Shown piece by piece: positions 53,710 to 63,699 of a stretch of DNA of 64,000 bases. Numbering within the stretch: the first letter of the stretch is position 1; every line of letters starts with the position of its first letter. Origin of the DNA: Flavobacteriaceae bacterium (lineage in GTDB: Bacteria; Bacteroidota; Bacteroidia; Flavobacteriales; Flavobacteriaceae); NCBI GenBank assembly GCA_021647985.1, contig JAKITQ010000005.1, positions 51,359-115,358 on the forward strand, in the 5' to 3' direction. Below the pieces are notes generated by a model. The model searched no databases and was not told the DNA's origin. It saw only the letters and a program-made list of their open reading frames with translations. The position numbers and the translations under genes were made by a program.

Positions 53710-54330
53710 ATGAAAAAAATTCTATTATTTATGACATTTATCGCTTTACTACTAAGTTCTTGCGAACAAAAAAAAGCGACAGAAACTAAAGAAACAGAAA
53801 TAAAGGCCAAAAAAGAGGCTTTTCAAACAACAAACACTTCTAAGCAATTTAAAACCAAATCTGGTAAAATTTTTATTATTACCGAAGAAAAACCAAGTGC
53901 CAGCCTTAGTAATATTACTATAACACCAAAAGGCTTTACTGAAGTAAATAACCCCTTAAAAATGAAAGAAAGTGACCCTTTTGATTATGCCCTAGTAGCA
54001 GATGTAAACGGAGATGGATTTGATGAGTTGTATGTTATTACACGTGGCGCTGGATCTGGATCATATGCCAGCATTTACGGTTTCTCTTCAAACAAAGACA
54101 AAAGTGTTACACCAATTTATATACCAGAAATATCTGATGATGATTTTGTTAAAATCTTTAATGGGTATATGGGGCATGACAAATTTTACACGGAAGAAAA
54201 TAGATTATTTAGAAAATATCCTATTTACAAAAAAGAAGATTCCAATGCCAAACCAACAGGTGGTAATAAAATTATTGAGTATCAATTAAAAATGGGAGAA
54301 TCTTCTTGGATTTTAGAGATTAAACATTGA
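53710..54330 (+). CDS. Lipoprotein with a VCBS-like calcium loop, hypothetical
   Basis: Protein of 206 residues, lipobox LSSC (Cys at about 18). The domain has ALVADVNGDGFDELYVITRG (a D-x-N-x-D-G-x-D-E loop) and AGSGSYASIYGFSSN. The loop plus following Gly/Ser strand resembles the neighbour at 53044-53691, so the two may be diverged relatives. Probably a periplasmic or surface-facing lipoprotein. Function unknown. Confidence 0.65.
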   Translation: MKKILLFMTFIALLLSSCEQKKATETKETEIKAKKEAFQTTNTSKQFKTKSGKIFIITEEKPSASLSNITITPKGFTEVNNPLKMKESDPFDYALVADVNGDGFDELYVITRGAGSGSYASIYGFSSNKDKSVTPIYIPEISDDDFVKIFNGYMGHDKFYTEENRLFRKYPIYKKEDSNAKPTGGNKIIEYQLKMGESSWILEIKH

Positions 54331-54381
54331 TTATTATTCTAATTTTATTTAATTTTACCATTTAATTTAAACACCAAACCT

Positions 54382-54969
54382 ATGAAGCATTTAAATAAAC
54401 TTACACTGATTTTTTGTCTTATTTTTTCATCATTTATATTTTCACAAGAAACTGTAGCAATTTTACCTTTTACTTTTTCTGATGACGGACAAATTTCAGT
54501 TCAGAAAGGCAAACAAGTCCAACAATACATCATTGATTATATAAATAAAAAATCTAAGCATTTTAATATAACTACCTTAAATGGAAGAAATATTTCTGTT
54601 GCCTTGAATAAAGCAGGAATCACTCCAGAGACCATAGATAATTTCACCACTAATGAAATCTCAGAAGCTATTGGAGGTGCCGATTATATTTTAATGGGAT
54701 CCGTTGACAGATCATTTGTAGGTATGAATAATTTAGAAACTGATTTTGGAACTATCAATAATAAAAGTAAGAAAAAAACAAATGTTTATGGTGGCTCTGC
54801 TGGATCAACAACAAAAAAATATAATGCAGATGTGTATATAAGTATTTTTAGAGCCAATGGAAAAGTAGTTTATGAAAAAAGTAAAGGAAATATATTTATT
54901 GATGACACCCCTGATAGTTGGAAAAATACTGTTATGTGGCATGTTAGACACTTTCCTTTTTATCATTAA
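54382..54969 (+). CDS. Secreted protein, CsgG/LpoB-like fold suspected
   Basis: Protein of 195 residues with a Sec signal peptide (KLTLIFCLIFSSFIFSQ). The mature part starts ETVAILPFTF, and later has ISEAIGGADYILMGSVDRSF; the pattern of a VAILPF start with a later gaDyilxGsv strand is shared by CsgG, LpoB and related envelope proteins. The acceptor Cys of a lipoprotein is missing, so it is probably soluble and periplasmic. Last gene of the run, followed by a terminator. Confidence 0.6.
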   Translation: MKHLNKLTLIFCLIFSSFIFSQETVAILPFTFSDDGQISVQKGKQVQQYIIDYINKKSKHFNITTLNGRNISVALNKAGITPETIDNFTTNEISEAIGGADYILMGSVDRSFVGMNNLETDFGTINNKSKKKTNVYGGSAGSTTKKYNADVYISIFRANGKVVYEKSKGNIFIDDTPDSWKNTVMWHVRHFPFYH

Positions 54970-54989
54970 AAAGAAAACTTTATTTTATT

Positions 54990-55022
54990 AAAAAGCATCT
55001 TGATTTCAAGATGTTTTTTTAT
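54990..55022 (+). terminator. Terminator of the lipoprotein run
   Basis: Stem CATCTTG and CAAGATG around ATTT, with A-run before and T-run after. Confidence 0.8.
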
Positions 55023-55097
55023 TTAAAAGAACTACATATCTTTTTTGAAAAATCTAATACCCTTTTATAATTAAATTCAAAAATGAATAATAATTGC

Positions 55098-55724
55098 CTA
55101 TATATCCTTAATTTTTTTCAGTATCATTAAAAACAAGGGATACTTAATAATTTTACCATCTACTTCTTTATCGGCTGTAGTACATATTTTATAATATTCA
55201 GTTTTGAAACCATGTTTTAACAAGGTTGCTGTTAATTCTTCTTTATCAAAACCATTATGACCTTGAAAATTGGTTTTATCTGCATGAAAAGAACCATCTT
55301 CTTTGTCGAGATCTGCAATACATAACATGCCTCCAGTTTTCAAAATAGCGTTAAATATTTTTAAAATAGCGTCTAAATCAACTACATGATGCAGGCTCAT
55401 TAGCGTATATATTACATCAAAGTCGTTCTGATTAAAATCTTCTTTTAGAAGGTCAATATTAATCGGAATAAAATTTTTTAAATCTTGCTTTACTATTTTT
55501 TCTTTTAAAACCTCAATCATACCAGTTGAGTTATCAACCAATGTAATAGATGCAAAACTATGCTTTAAGGCAAAGCTTAAAAGTCCTGTGCCACAACCAA
55601 ACTCTAAGGCTTTGGCAGAACTATTTGGCTTTACAAAATCAATTATTTCTTTGGCAAATAACTCAGCTCTATCTACCTTTTTAGGATCATTGTCCCAGTC
55701 TTTGGCTTCCAAATCAAAACTCAT
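55098..55724 (-). CDS. Class I SAM-dependent methyltransferase
   Basis: Protein of 208 residues. SAM motif I is AKALEFGCGTGLLSFALK (about 38-55); later motifs are ITLVDNSTGMIEVLKEKI, FDVIYTLMSLHHVVDLDAIL and GGMLCIADLDKEDGSFH. The fold is that of UbiE/methyltransf_11-type small-molecule enzymes; the substrate is unknown. A monocistronic gene on the minus strand, convergent with the lipoprotein run. Confidence 0.85.
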   Translation of the reverse strand: MSFDLEAKDWDNDPKKVDRAELFAKEIIDFVKPNSSAKALEFGCGTGLLSFALKHSFASITLVDNSTGMIEVLKEKIVKQDLKNFIPINIDLLKEDFNQNDFDVIYTLMSLHHVVDLDAILKIFNAILKTGGMLCIADLDKEDGSFHADKTNFQGHNGFDKEELTATLLKHGFKTEYYKICTTADKEVDGKIIKYPLFLMILKKIKDI

Positions 55725-55826
55725 AAAATCTATTTTTTTTCGATTACATTTTTTTAAAGTTATAGGAAAAAACTCTTCATAAAAAATGAAAGGATTTAAT
55801 TTTTATGGTATAATTACTAGCTTTAA

Positions 55827-57035
55827 TTATAGCTCTAAAGCATCTTTCTCATTATTATTCATTAAAAATTCAGTTGGATTTTCTAAAGCTTCTTTTACAG
55901 CAACTAAAAAACCTACGGATTCTTTACCATCAATAATTCTATGATCATAAGATACGGCAACAAACATTATTGGTCTGATCACCACTTTACCATCAATCGC
56001 CACAGGGCGTTCAACAATATTATGCATTCCTAAAATTGCACTTTGAGGTGGATTGATAATTGGTGTAGACAACATCGATCCAAAAACACCGCCATTAGTT
56101 ATTGTAAAAGTACCACCTGTCATTTCATCAACAGTAATTTGACCATCTCTAGCTCTAATTGCTAACCTTTTAACCTCTTTTTCCACTCCTTTAAATGTCA
56201 AAGTATTCGCATTTCTAATTACAGGAACCATCAATCCTTTAGGGCCAGAAACGGCAATAGAAATATCGGCAAAATCATAAGATATTTTAAAATCGCCATC
56301 TATCATTGAATTCACTCCTGGAAACAATTTTAATGCTCTTACCACTGCCAAGGTAAAAAAGCTCATAAAACCTAAGCCAACTTCATGTTTCGCTTTAAAA
56401 TCTTCTTTGTATTTTTTACGTAAATTAAAAATTGGTTGCATATCTACTTCGTTAAAGGTAGTTAGCATAGCTGTTTCATTCTTTACGGAAACAAGTCTTT
56501 GTGCTACTTTACGTCGTAGCATAGATAGTTTTTTAGTCGTACTCTTTCGATTTTTATCGTCAAGAGCTTCTCCCATGGATGGTACAGCTTTTACCGCATC
56601 TTCTTTTGTAATTCTTCCATCTTTACCTGTACCTGAAATTTGTGCTGCGTCTATTCCTTTTTCTACTAATATTTTTCTTGCTGCTGGCGAAGCAGTGCCC
56701 GTAGCATAAGTAGCTTTTGTTTCCACTTGTTTGGTTTCTTCCGGTTTTTCAACCTTAGCTTCAGTCTTTGCTGTTGATTCATTTCCTGATGGTTTTGAAG
56801 CACTTGTATCTATCAAACAAACAACGGCTCCAACAGCAACGGCATCCCCTTCTTCTGCTTTAAAAGTAATAAAACCACTTTCTTCAGCTGGTAATTCTAA
56901 AGTAGCTTTATCAGAATCTACTTCGGCAATAGCTTGATCTTTTTCAACATAATCACCATCTTCAACCAACCAACTTGCAATTTCAACTTCGGTAATCGAT
57001 TCTCCAGGAGAGGGAACTTTCATTTCTAAAATCAT
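55827..57035 (-). CDS. sucB: 2-oxoglutarate dehydrogenase E2 (dihydrolipoamide succinyltransferase)
   Basis: Core of the oxoglutarate dehydrogenase complex, 402 residues. It has one lipoyl domain with the modified K43 in [13 protein letters not shown], an Ala/Glu/Thr-rich linker, the E1/E3-binding domain ([20 protein letters not shown], about 115-134), and the catalytic domain with [17 protein letters not shown] and the active-site [11 protein letters not shown]. It lies downstream of sucA on the same strand but 686 bp away. E3 is elsewhere. Confidence 0.96.
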   Translation of the reverse strand: MILEMKVPSPGESITEVEIASWLVEDGDYVEKDQAIAEVDSDKATLELPAEESGFITFKAEEGDAVAVGAVVCLIDTSASKPSGNESTAKTEAKVEKPEETKQVETKATYATGTASPAARKILVEKGIDAAQISGTGKDGRITKEDAVKAVPSMGEALDDKNRKSTTKKLSMLRRKVAQRLVSVKNETAMLTTFNEVDMQPIFNLRKKYKEDFKAKHEVGLGFMSFFTLAVVRALKLFPGVNSMIDGDFKISYDFADISIAVSGPKGLMVPVIRNANTLTFKGVEKEVKRLAIRARDGQITVDEMTGGTFTITNGGVFGSMLSTPIINPPQSAILGMHNIVERPVAIDGKVVIRPIMFVAVSYDHRIIDGKESVGFLVAVKEALENPTEFLMNNNEKDALEL

Positions 57036-57721
57036 TATATATCTTTTTAGATTTATCTTGAACTTATTTCAAAATTAAATTTGTTATACAGCTTATAATT
57101 ATTAAAATACCTACAAGGTTAAAACCCTTACAGGATTTACCTTACTTTTTACTTTTTACTTCTCAGTTCTCACATCTTTCTTCCACTGAACTTCCCTGAT
57201 AAGTGTTTACCGGATTTTACTGATTTTTATTCAATAAACTTCCTTATTCTTTTTTTAGATAAAAAAAGAATGAAAAAAATCTTTTCCTGTCTGAGGTGTT
57301 TGCTGCGCACCGGTCACAGATAGATTGTTTAATTAAGAGACCTATCCTATTTCTCTAAGCATCTGGATTATTTTTTTTATCATGTACATTGTGACTTAAC
57401 TCTCCAGACAGGATTCCATCACTATGAAAATTTTCTAAAATAACATCAAAATACACCATGAATAATGATACCTTTTCTTGATTTATTTAATATTTACATT
57501 CATATAAATTAAAGTAATCCGTCTACAACCTATATCAGGGACGTTCTTACATTTCACTTCTCACTTCTCACTTCTCTCTTCTCTCTTCTCTCTTCTCTCT
57601 TCTCTCTTCTCTCTTCTCTCTTCTCTCTTCTCTCTTCTCTCTTCTCTCTTCTCTCTTCTCTCTTCTCTCTTCTCTCTTCTTACTTCTTACTTCTTACTTC
57701 TTACTTCTTACTTCTTACTTC
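57036..57721. other. 686-bp sucA-sucB spacer without genes, ending in a tandem array
   Basis: It contains a motif like ACAAGGTTAAAACCCTTACAGG (57113-57134), degenerate heptamers around 57141-57175, a short AT hairpin (TTCTTTTTTTAGATAAAAAAAGAA near 57247), an inverted pair CCTGTCTG (57286-57293) and CAGACAGG (about 57404), and the heptamer array. No coding frame was seen. Confidence 0.6.
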
Positions 57722-57728
57722 TTACTTT
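57555..57728. repeat. Heptanucleotide tandem array, 24 full units
   Basis: Plus strand: CACTTCT three times (57555-57575), CTCTTCT fifteen times (57576-57680), TACTTCT six times (57681-57722), then a partial unit. The strand is purely pyrimidine apart from an A in some units. The array runs into the TAA stop of sucA (57722-57724, minus strand). No spacers, so not a CRISPR. Confidence 0.95.
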
Positions 57729-60460
57729 AAATTATCAAAAACACTTTCAATAACCCTTTGATGTCGTCTTTTAAATCTTGTTGCAGATCCTGTGGCTGGA
57801 ACCGAATAAAATTTACGAGATCGAACTTTTAAATCTTTCAATTCAAATCGTTGTAACATATAACTCCAGGCTCCCATATTTCGAGGTTCCTCTTGCGCCC
57901 AAATATAATCTTCAACATGACTATATTTATCTATTACTTTTTGAATTTTATCTTTGTGCAAAGGAAACAATTGCTCAATTCTAATTAAAGCAATATCTTC
58001 TCTTTGCAATTTTTCTCTTTCAGCCAATAAATCATAATAAAACTTACCCGTAACAAATACCATTCTTTTTACTTTATCAGGATTTACATTATCATCTATA
58101 ACTTCTTTAAATTCGCCTTCTGTAAAATCTTTTATTTTTGAAACTGCCAATGGATGCCTTAGTAAACTTTTTGGTGTAAAAACTATCAAAGGTTTTCTAA
58201 AATTACGTTTCATTTGTCTACGTAATAAATGGAAAAAATTTGCTGGTGTTGTACAATTGGCAACCGTCATATTATCATTGGCACAAAGTTGTAAAAAACG
58301 CTCAACCCTTGCTGATGAATGTTCGGCACCCTGACCTTCATAACCATGAGGCAATAAAATAACGATACCATTTTGCTGTTTCCATTTATCTTCGGCCGCC
58401 GAAATATATTGATCGAACATGATTTGGGCTCCATTGTTAAAATCACCAAATTGTGCCTCCCAAATGGTCAAGGTATTCGGACTCGCCATAGCATAACCAT
58501 AATCAAATCCTAAAACGCCATATTCTGATAAAGAGGAATTGTAAATAAACATTTCACCCTTATTCTTTTCGTTGGTGTTTAATAAGTTAATTTTTTTCTC
58601 TGATAATTCATCTCTAAGAATAGCATGACGATGCGAAAAAGTCCCCCTTTCAACGTCTTGACCTGAAACTCTCACATTAAAACCTTCTTCCAATAAACTG
58701 CCAAAAGCAAAAATTTCACCCATACTCCAATCCAGTCGATCTGTTTCAAAAGTCATTTTTGCTCTATCTCTCAATATTTTTTCTGCCTTGCGCAAAAATT
58801 TCAAATTGTCTGGTACAGTTGATACAATTCGAGCTATGGATTTCAAATTCTTTTCAGGATATTTAGTACCAACACTTAACAACATGCCTTCCACATCTTG
58901 ACGCATAAAGCCATGCCATACATTATCCATAAATGGAATAACTATTGAGGCCTTATCATCTCTTGAACTTCCGTATTCCTCTTCAAGCAATAACTTGTAT
59001 TCTAATTCTATTTTTTTAGCATAATCTTCGTCTATTACTCCTTCAGCAATCAATTTTGCATTGTAAATATCTCTCGGGTTGGGGTGTTTTGCAATAGCCT
59101 TGTATAAATTTGGTTGGGTAAATCTAGGCTCATCTCCTTCATTATGTCCATATTTTCGATAACCTAACAAATCAATAAAAACATCTCGTTTAAATTTCAT
59201 TCTAAAATCAAGAGCCAAAAGTGCTGCATGCGTTACTGCTTCAACATCATCTGCATTTACATGAAGTACTGGAGACAATGTTACCTTAGCAACATCTGTA
59301 CAATAGGTACTAGATCGCGTATCTAAATAATTTGTTGTAAATCCTATTTGATTATTCACCACAATATGAATAGTACCCCCTGTGGAATAACCACTTAATT
59401 TACTCATTTGTATGAGCTCATAAACCAAACCTTGACCTGCAATAGCAGCGTCGCCATGCACAATAATAGGTATTATTTTAGATGTATCTCCTTTGTAATC
59501 TTCTTCTATTTTGGCTCTAACAATACCTTCAGTAACCGCAGCAACTGTTTCTAAATGTGAAGGATTGGGCACCAAATTCATGGTGATTTTCTTATTATTT
59601 TTTAGTGTTTTATTTAAGGTTGCCCCTAAATGATATTTTACATCTCCATCAAAATCATCTTCACTATAATCTTTACCTTCAAACTCATTAAAAAGTTCGC
59701 GAATGGGCTTTCTAAAAATATTTACTAAGGTATTTAATCTACCTCTATGGGCCATACCTAATACAAATTCTTCAACATCATAATCTACAGCACCAATCCT
59801 AACAATTGCCCCTAAAGCAGGTATTAAAGTTTCTCCACCTTCAATAGAAAACCTTTTTTGCCCAACATACTTGGTTTGTAAAAACTGTTCAAATGTAACA
59901 GCTTGGTTTAATTTAGAAAGTATATACTTTTTTATTTCTGGAGTATAATTGGGGTGGTTATCATTTTCATTAAGTTTGTCTTGCCACCATTTTATTTCCT
60001 CTGGATTTCTGATGTACATATACTCTACTCCAATAGAATCACAATAGATACTTTCTAAATGAATAATAATTTCCTCTAATGATTTGGATGCAACACCTAA
60101 AATATTTCCTGCATTAAATTTAGTTTTCAGATCATTTTTGTTTAATCCAAAATTCTCAATGGCCAATGTTGGTGTATAGGCTCTTCGATCTCGAACGGGG
60201 TTTGTTTTAGTAAACAAATGCCCTCTAATTCGGTAACCATTAATCAATTCTATAACTTTAAATTCTTTGTGTACATGATTCGGTATTTCAATTTCTGTAT
60301 TTTCTTCGCCGTTAATTGCATAATCAGAATTTGCCAAATCATATCCCTGAAAAAAACTTCTCCAGCTAGGCTCAATTCCATCCGGATTTTCTTGATATTG
60401 CTCGTATAAGTCTGCAATAAATTCAGAATGCACTGTGTTTAAAAAGGAAAATCTATCCAT
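57722..60460 (-). CDS. sucA: 2-oxoglutarate dehydrogenase E1
   Basis: Thiamine-diphosphate-dependent decarboxylase of 912 residues in the TCA cycle. The N-terminal E2-binding segment FIADLYEQYQENPDGIEPSW precedes a variable region, then EEFVLGMAHRGRLNTLVNI, the ThDP motif IVHGDAAIAGQGLVYE, and LPHGYEGQGAEHSSARVERF in the C-terminal half. Length is normal. The stop codon lies inside the heptamer array, so array slippage on its 5' side (sense direction) could change the last codons. A -7 element is 38 bp upstream of the ATG. Confidence 0.97.
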   Translation of the reverse strand: MDRFSFLNTVHSEFIADLYEQYQENPDGIEPSWRSFFQGYDLANSDYAINGEENTEIEIPNHVHKEFKVIELINGYRIRGHLFTKTNPVRDRRAYTPTLAIENFGLNKNDLKTKFNAGNILGVASKSLEEIIIHLESIYCDSIGVEYMYIRNPEEIKWWQDKLNENDNHPNYTPEIKKYILSKLNQAVTFEQFLQTKYVGQKRFSIEGGETLIPALGAIVRIGAVDYDVEEFVLGMAHRGRLNTLVNIFRKPIRELFNEFEGKDYSEDDFDGDVKYHLGATLNKTLKNNKKITMNLVPNPSHLETVAAVTEGIVRAKIEEDYKGDTSKIIPIIVHGDAAIAGQGLVYELIQMSKLSGYSTGGTIHIVVNNQIGFTTNYLDTRSSTYCTDVAKVTLSPVLHVNADDVEAVTHAALLALDFRMKFKRDVFIDLLGYRKYGHNEGDEPRFTQPNLYKAIAKHPNPRDIYNAKLIAEGVIDEDYAKKIELEYKLLLEEEYGSSRDDKASIVIPFMDNVWHGFMRQDVEGMLLSVGTKYPEKNLKSIARIVSTVPDNLKFLRKAEKILRDRAKMTFETDRLDWSMGEIFAFGSLLEEGFNVRVSGQDVERGTFSHRHAILRDELSEKKINLLNTNEKNKGEMFIYNSSLSEYGVLGFDYGYAMASPNTLTIWEAQFGDFNNGAQIMFDQYISAAEDKWKQQNGIVILLPHGYEGQGAEHSSARVERFLQLCANDNMTVANCTTPANFFHLLRRQMKRNFRKPLIVFTPKSLLRHPLAVSKIKDFTEGEFKEVIDDNVNPDKVKRMVFVTGKFYYDLLAEREKLQREDIALIRIEQLFPLHKDKIQKVIDKYSHVEDYIWAQEEPRNMGAWSYMLQRFELKDLKVRSRKFYSVPATGSATRFKRRHQRVIESVFDNLK

Positions 60461-60803
60461 TCTTTTTATATTATCACTATCGTTTAGAAATGATTGACAA
60501 AAATAAGGTGTTTTAATAATATAGTTCGAAAAAAACTGATTTTTATCATAAATATTTTAAAAGAAATTAATTATCTAGTGTTTTGATAAAATAGCTTTAG
60601 GGTAACTCAATAATTATAATTGGAATTCCTTCGATAAATAAAAATATACCTTCGGAATATAAATACTACGCTTCGTCCTATTTGGTTTGTACACTAAATA
60701 TAAATTTTATTCTTTAGTAGTATTATACCAAGTTAACTTAAAATGTTATTACATAAAAAACTAAAATTTCGAATTCTTTAATATTAACTAAATACCTAAA
60801 ATT
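60461..60803. other. Divergent intergenic region between sucA and the secreted protein gene
   Basis: 343 bp of AT-rich sequence with the sucA -7 element at 60498-60505 and no open frame. No -7 match was clear for the plus-strand gene. Confidence 0.5.
60498..60505 (-). promoter_or_regulatory. -7 element of sucA
   Basis: Minus strand reads TATTTTTG, an exact TAnnTTTG match, 37 bp before the ATG. Confidence 0.5.
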
Positions 60804-61574
60804 ATGTTTAAAAAAACTATTTCATTACTTATGATAACCGCTATTGCTTTTGGAGCAACTTTAACGGTTAATGCTCAAGATGAAGCACCTTACGCTATGT
60901 GGGAACAAATTACAATAACACCTGACAATACAAAATTAAAAGTATTGGGAGAAAACATGCGTAAACACAACATGAAATACCACAAAGAAGGGCCACATGA
61001 TGCCAGTGTTTATAATATAGCCACTGGGCCAAATATTGGTAAAATGGTTTGGATGATGGGACCATTAAAATTTTCAGATATTGATGGCCGACCATCTAAA
61101 GGGGGGCATGATGAAGATTGGAGAGACAATATAATGCCGTATGTTAAAAAAATGACCAATGGTGAATATTGGAAACAAGACACTAAATTATCTAATGTTA
61201 GTATGCTAAAACCTGGTGAGGTTGAGTATCCTTTACTTTATATTAGATATCATGAAGTAGCCAAAGATCACGGATATAGTCTTGAGTCTCTTTTAAAACA
61301 AGTAAGTGAAACAATAAAAGCAATGGACGGTGTAAATCCTTGGGGGGTTTACGATAATCAATTCCGACAAGGATATACCACAGGCCGACATTTAGCTACG
61401 GTTAGTTTCTTAAAAAACTGGGCAGAACTAGATGATGACAATAAATTTAAAGACACCTTTCTAAAAGTACATGGCAAAAATTCTTGGAGCGCTTTTATCG
61501 ATGGAATGGAAGATTCTCATTCAAACACCTGGGATGAAATTTGGGAGTATAACAAGAAGTTAAGTGGTAAATAA
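60804..61574 (+). CDS. Secreted protein of unknown function
   Basis: Protein of 256 residues with a Sec signal peptide (TISLLMITAIAFGATLTVNAQ). The mature part is rich in Trp, His, Asp and Lys: MWEQITITPDNTKLKVLGEN, MRKHNMKYHKEGPHDASVYN, GKMVWMMGPLKF, and FLKNWAELDDDNKFK. Two halves (about 30-130 and 140-245) both contain YN/YD-type and W-rich segments and may be a duplicated alpha/beta domain, as in dimeric alpha/beta-barrel proteins; this is an impression. I do not recognise a family. A strong terminator follows. Confidence 0.65.
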   Translation: MFKKTISLLMITAIAFGATLTVNAQDEAPYAMWEQITITPDNTKLKVLGENMRKHNMKYHKEGPHDASVYNIATGPNIGKMVWMMGPLKFSDIDGRPSKGGHDEDWRDNIMPYVKKMTNGEYWKQDTKLSNVSMLKPGEVEYPLLYIRYHEVAKDHGYSLESLLKQVSETIKAMDGVNPWGVYDNQFRQGYTTGRHLATVSFLKNWAELDDDNKFKDTFLKVHGKNSWSAFIDGMEDSHSNTWDEIWEYNKKLSGK

Positions 61575-61614
61575 AAATAAACTTGCCAAAAAAAATATTA
61601 GAATAGCTTAACTT

Positions 61615-61651
61615 AAAAGTCTATCTAAAATTGGTTTTAGATAGACTTTTT
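61615..61651 (+). terminator. Terminator after the secreted protein gene
   Basis: Stem AAAAGTCTATCTAAAA and TTTTAGATAGACTTTT with a TTGG loop. Confidence 0.85.
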
Positions 61652-61654
61652 ACA

Positions 61655-61700
61655 ACACTTCGAGTAATTTTGAGTTATAAATGTTGAATTATAAATTAAA
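61655..61700 (+). repeat. Solo copy of the structured-repeat left flank
   Basis: ACACTTCGAGTAATTTTGAG followed by TTATAAATGTTGAATTATAA resembles the left flank of copies 1, 2 and 4, but no core follows. Confidence 0.6.
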
Positions 61701-61840
61701 TATATGAATATCAATGCGTTATTAAATTTAAACCTTGTTATGTAGCTGATTATAATTCAATCAAATACAAAACCATAACGGACTATTGTTTTTAAAACTA
61801 CAAAAACTTCATTATAATAATTCTGTAAATCAGATATGCA

Positions 61841-63070
61841 TTATGTGCTTGTTCCAAACTTTTTAAGAGGGTTTGTCATACGTACTAAAATGATAAATGA
61901 AGATATAATTGTTAAAATGGCTATCACAACAACAGAAGGTAAGATTCCAAAAGTATCTGCAATTATTCCAGTAAGGATTGCACCAAATGCATAACCTGAA
62001 TCTCGCCACAGTCGAAAAACACCAATACTGGCTGCCCGCTGTTGCGGATGGGTATAATCAGCCATACCCGCTAAAAAAGTTGGATATACAATAGCTGTAC
62101 CCAAACCAAGTAAAACGGATAAAAATATATAATGAAAATAAGTTTGTGCAAAAACCATAAGTAAAAGTGTTAAGCCTTGTAAAAACATGCCCCAAAATAA
62201 CATACTTTTTTTATTCAAATAATCAGCCATTTTTCCTGTAAACAACTGACCTGCACCCCAAACTATTGGATAAACAGCAACAATTACTGCTATTTTATCT
62301 AGACCAAAACCTTTAGACACCAATAAAATAGGAAAGAGCCCCCAAACCATTCCATCATTTAAATTGTTCACTAAACCAGCCTGAGATATAGATCCTAGAT
62401 TCGGGTTTTTCCAAGAAGTCTCCCAAAATATATTTTCTAATTTTTGCACATTACTTGTCTTTGTTTCTTTAACTACATGATGCATGGTGTCTTTTACAAA
62501 TAACCATGACAATAGTAATCCCAAACCTGCAAATCCAAATCCCATGTAAAAAGGATAGGGTCGTAAGCCGTATTCCGAAGCCAACCATCCCGTAAGGAAA
62601 GTAACCACACCAACTGCCAAATAACCTGCAGATTCATTGATGCCCATAGCGAGTCCACGATTTTTATCACCAACTAGATCTATTTTCATTACCACAGTAC
62701 TTGACCAGGTAAGACCTTGATTGATACCCAAAAGCACATTGGCAAAAATAATCCAGTTCCAGTTACTTGCATGAATAAGGATAAATGGAATAGGCAATGC
62801 AAATACCCAACCAATTACTAATAAATTTTTACGACCAATTTTATTGGCTAATGCTCCGGTAAAATAATTTGTAATGGCCTTGGTAAAACCAAATACAACG
62901 ATAAAAGAAAGTATTGCTGTTTTAGCGGCAATTCCAAAATCAACATCGGCCAATTGCGGCAAGATAGATCGTTCTAAGCCTACCATCCCTCCTACAAATG
63001 CATTTATTAATACCAAGAGGGAGAACTGTTTCCAATTATTCTTTAATCCGAGTTCAATTGTTTTTGTCAC
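61841..63070 (-). CDS. MFS transporter
   Basis: Major facilitator of 409 residues with 12 predicted helices. Typical MFS loops: GALANKIGRKNLLVIGW (motif A, loop 2-3) and GKMADYLNKKSMLFWGM in the second half. Substrate unknown. It starts 1 bp after the stop of the ArsR-rhodanese gene, so the two are one operon and the regulator probably controls the transporter. Export of an arsenic, antimony, sulphite or thiol compound are candidate roles; none is shown by sequence. Confidence 0.85.
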   Translation of the reverse strand: MTKTIELGLKNNWKQFSLLVLINAFVGGMVGLERSILPQLADVDFGIAAKTAILSFIVVFGFTKAITNYFTGALANKIGRKNLLVIGWVFALPIPFILIHASNWNWIIFANVLLGINQGLTWSSTVVMKIDLVGDKNRGLAMGINESAGYLAVGVVTFLTGWLASEYGLRPYPFYMGFGFAGLGLLLSWLFVKDTMHHVVKETKTSNVQKLENIFWETSWKNPNLGSISQAGLVNNLNDGMVWGLFPILLVSKGFGLDKIAVIVAVYPIVWGAGQLFTGKMADYLNKKSMLFWGMFLQGLTLLLMVFAQTYFHYIFLSVLLGLGTAIVYPTFLAGMADYTHPQQRAASIGVFRLWRDSGYAFGAILTGIIADTFGILPSVVVIAILTIISSFIILVRMTNPLKKFGTST

Positions 63071-63071
63071 T

Positions 63072-63695
63072 TTAGCCCGTTTTAGTCATTATTATCTCTT
63101 TTAAACGTACTGCATTAAAACCAGCCTCCTGTAAATGTTTTACCACTTTGTCTGCAAAAGTACAGAGTTCACCTCTGCAGTAAGCAACGATTAATTTATC
63201 CTTATCTAAGGTATTCATAGACTTATCGATTATAGCATAAGGTATGTTAATAGCTCCTTTTTTATGACCAAAATTAAATTCTGATTCTGATCTTACATCT
63301 AATAAAATATAATTTGTGTCAGAAATATCATTTATTTCAACCGAAGTTATACCGGTTTGCTTTCTGAAGTCTAAAATGGTATGTTTTAACTCTAACGATT
63401 GGTTGTATGCTGTTTTGTGTAAATATTTTAAAAGCAAAGGAATGGAGGTATCCGCTACGGAATAAATTATACTTGTAAATACGCGTTTGGTTTTAACCAA
63501 ATTTAATTGCTTTAAAATTTGCAAGTGTTGGGAGGTATTTGCAAAAGAAAGCCTTGCTTCTTTTGCTAGTTCTTCCACATTTTTAGGTCCGTTTGAAACA
63601 AGTTCAAGCAATTCTAAACGATGTGCATTACCTAATGCTTTGGCTATGTTTGCTATAAGCCGGTAGCTATTTTCTTTAAAATCTACATGATGCAT
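63072..63695 (-). CDS. ArsR-family regulator fused to a rhodanese domain
   Basis: Protein of 207 residues. Residues 10-90 are an ArsR/SmtB winged helix (ALGNAHRLELLELVSNGPKN, LAKEARLSFANTSQHLQILK). Residues 115-205 are a rhodanese: ILLDVRSESEFNFGHKKGAI and the active-site loop VAYCRGELC with the catalytic Cys. It probably senses a sulphur or metalloid species through that Cys and represses the MFS gene. The start ATG lies 4 nt after a TATATTTG -7 element. Confidence 0.88.
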   Translation of the reverse strand: MHHVDFKENSYRLIANIAKALGNAHRLELLELVSNGPKNVEELAKEARLSFANTSQHLQILKQLNLVKTKRVFTSIIYSVADTSIPLLLKYLHKTAYNQSLELKHTILDFRKQTGITSVEINDISDTNYILLDVRSESEFNFGHKKGAINIPYAIIDKSMNTLDKDKLIVAYCRGELCTFADKVVKHLQEAGFNAVRLKEIIMTKTG

Positions 63696-63699
63696 ATTA

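Noticed and set aside
57555..57728. Possible CRISPR or direct-repeat array
   Set aside because: Units are 7 bp, contiguous and without spacers; it is a microsatellite-type array.
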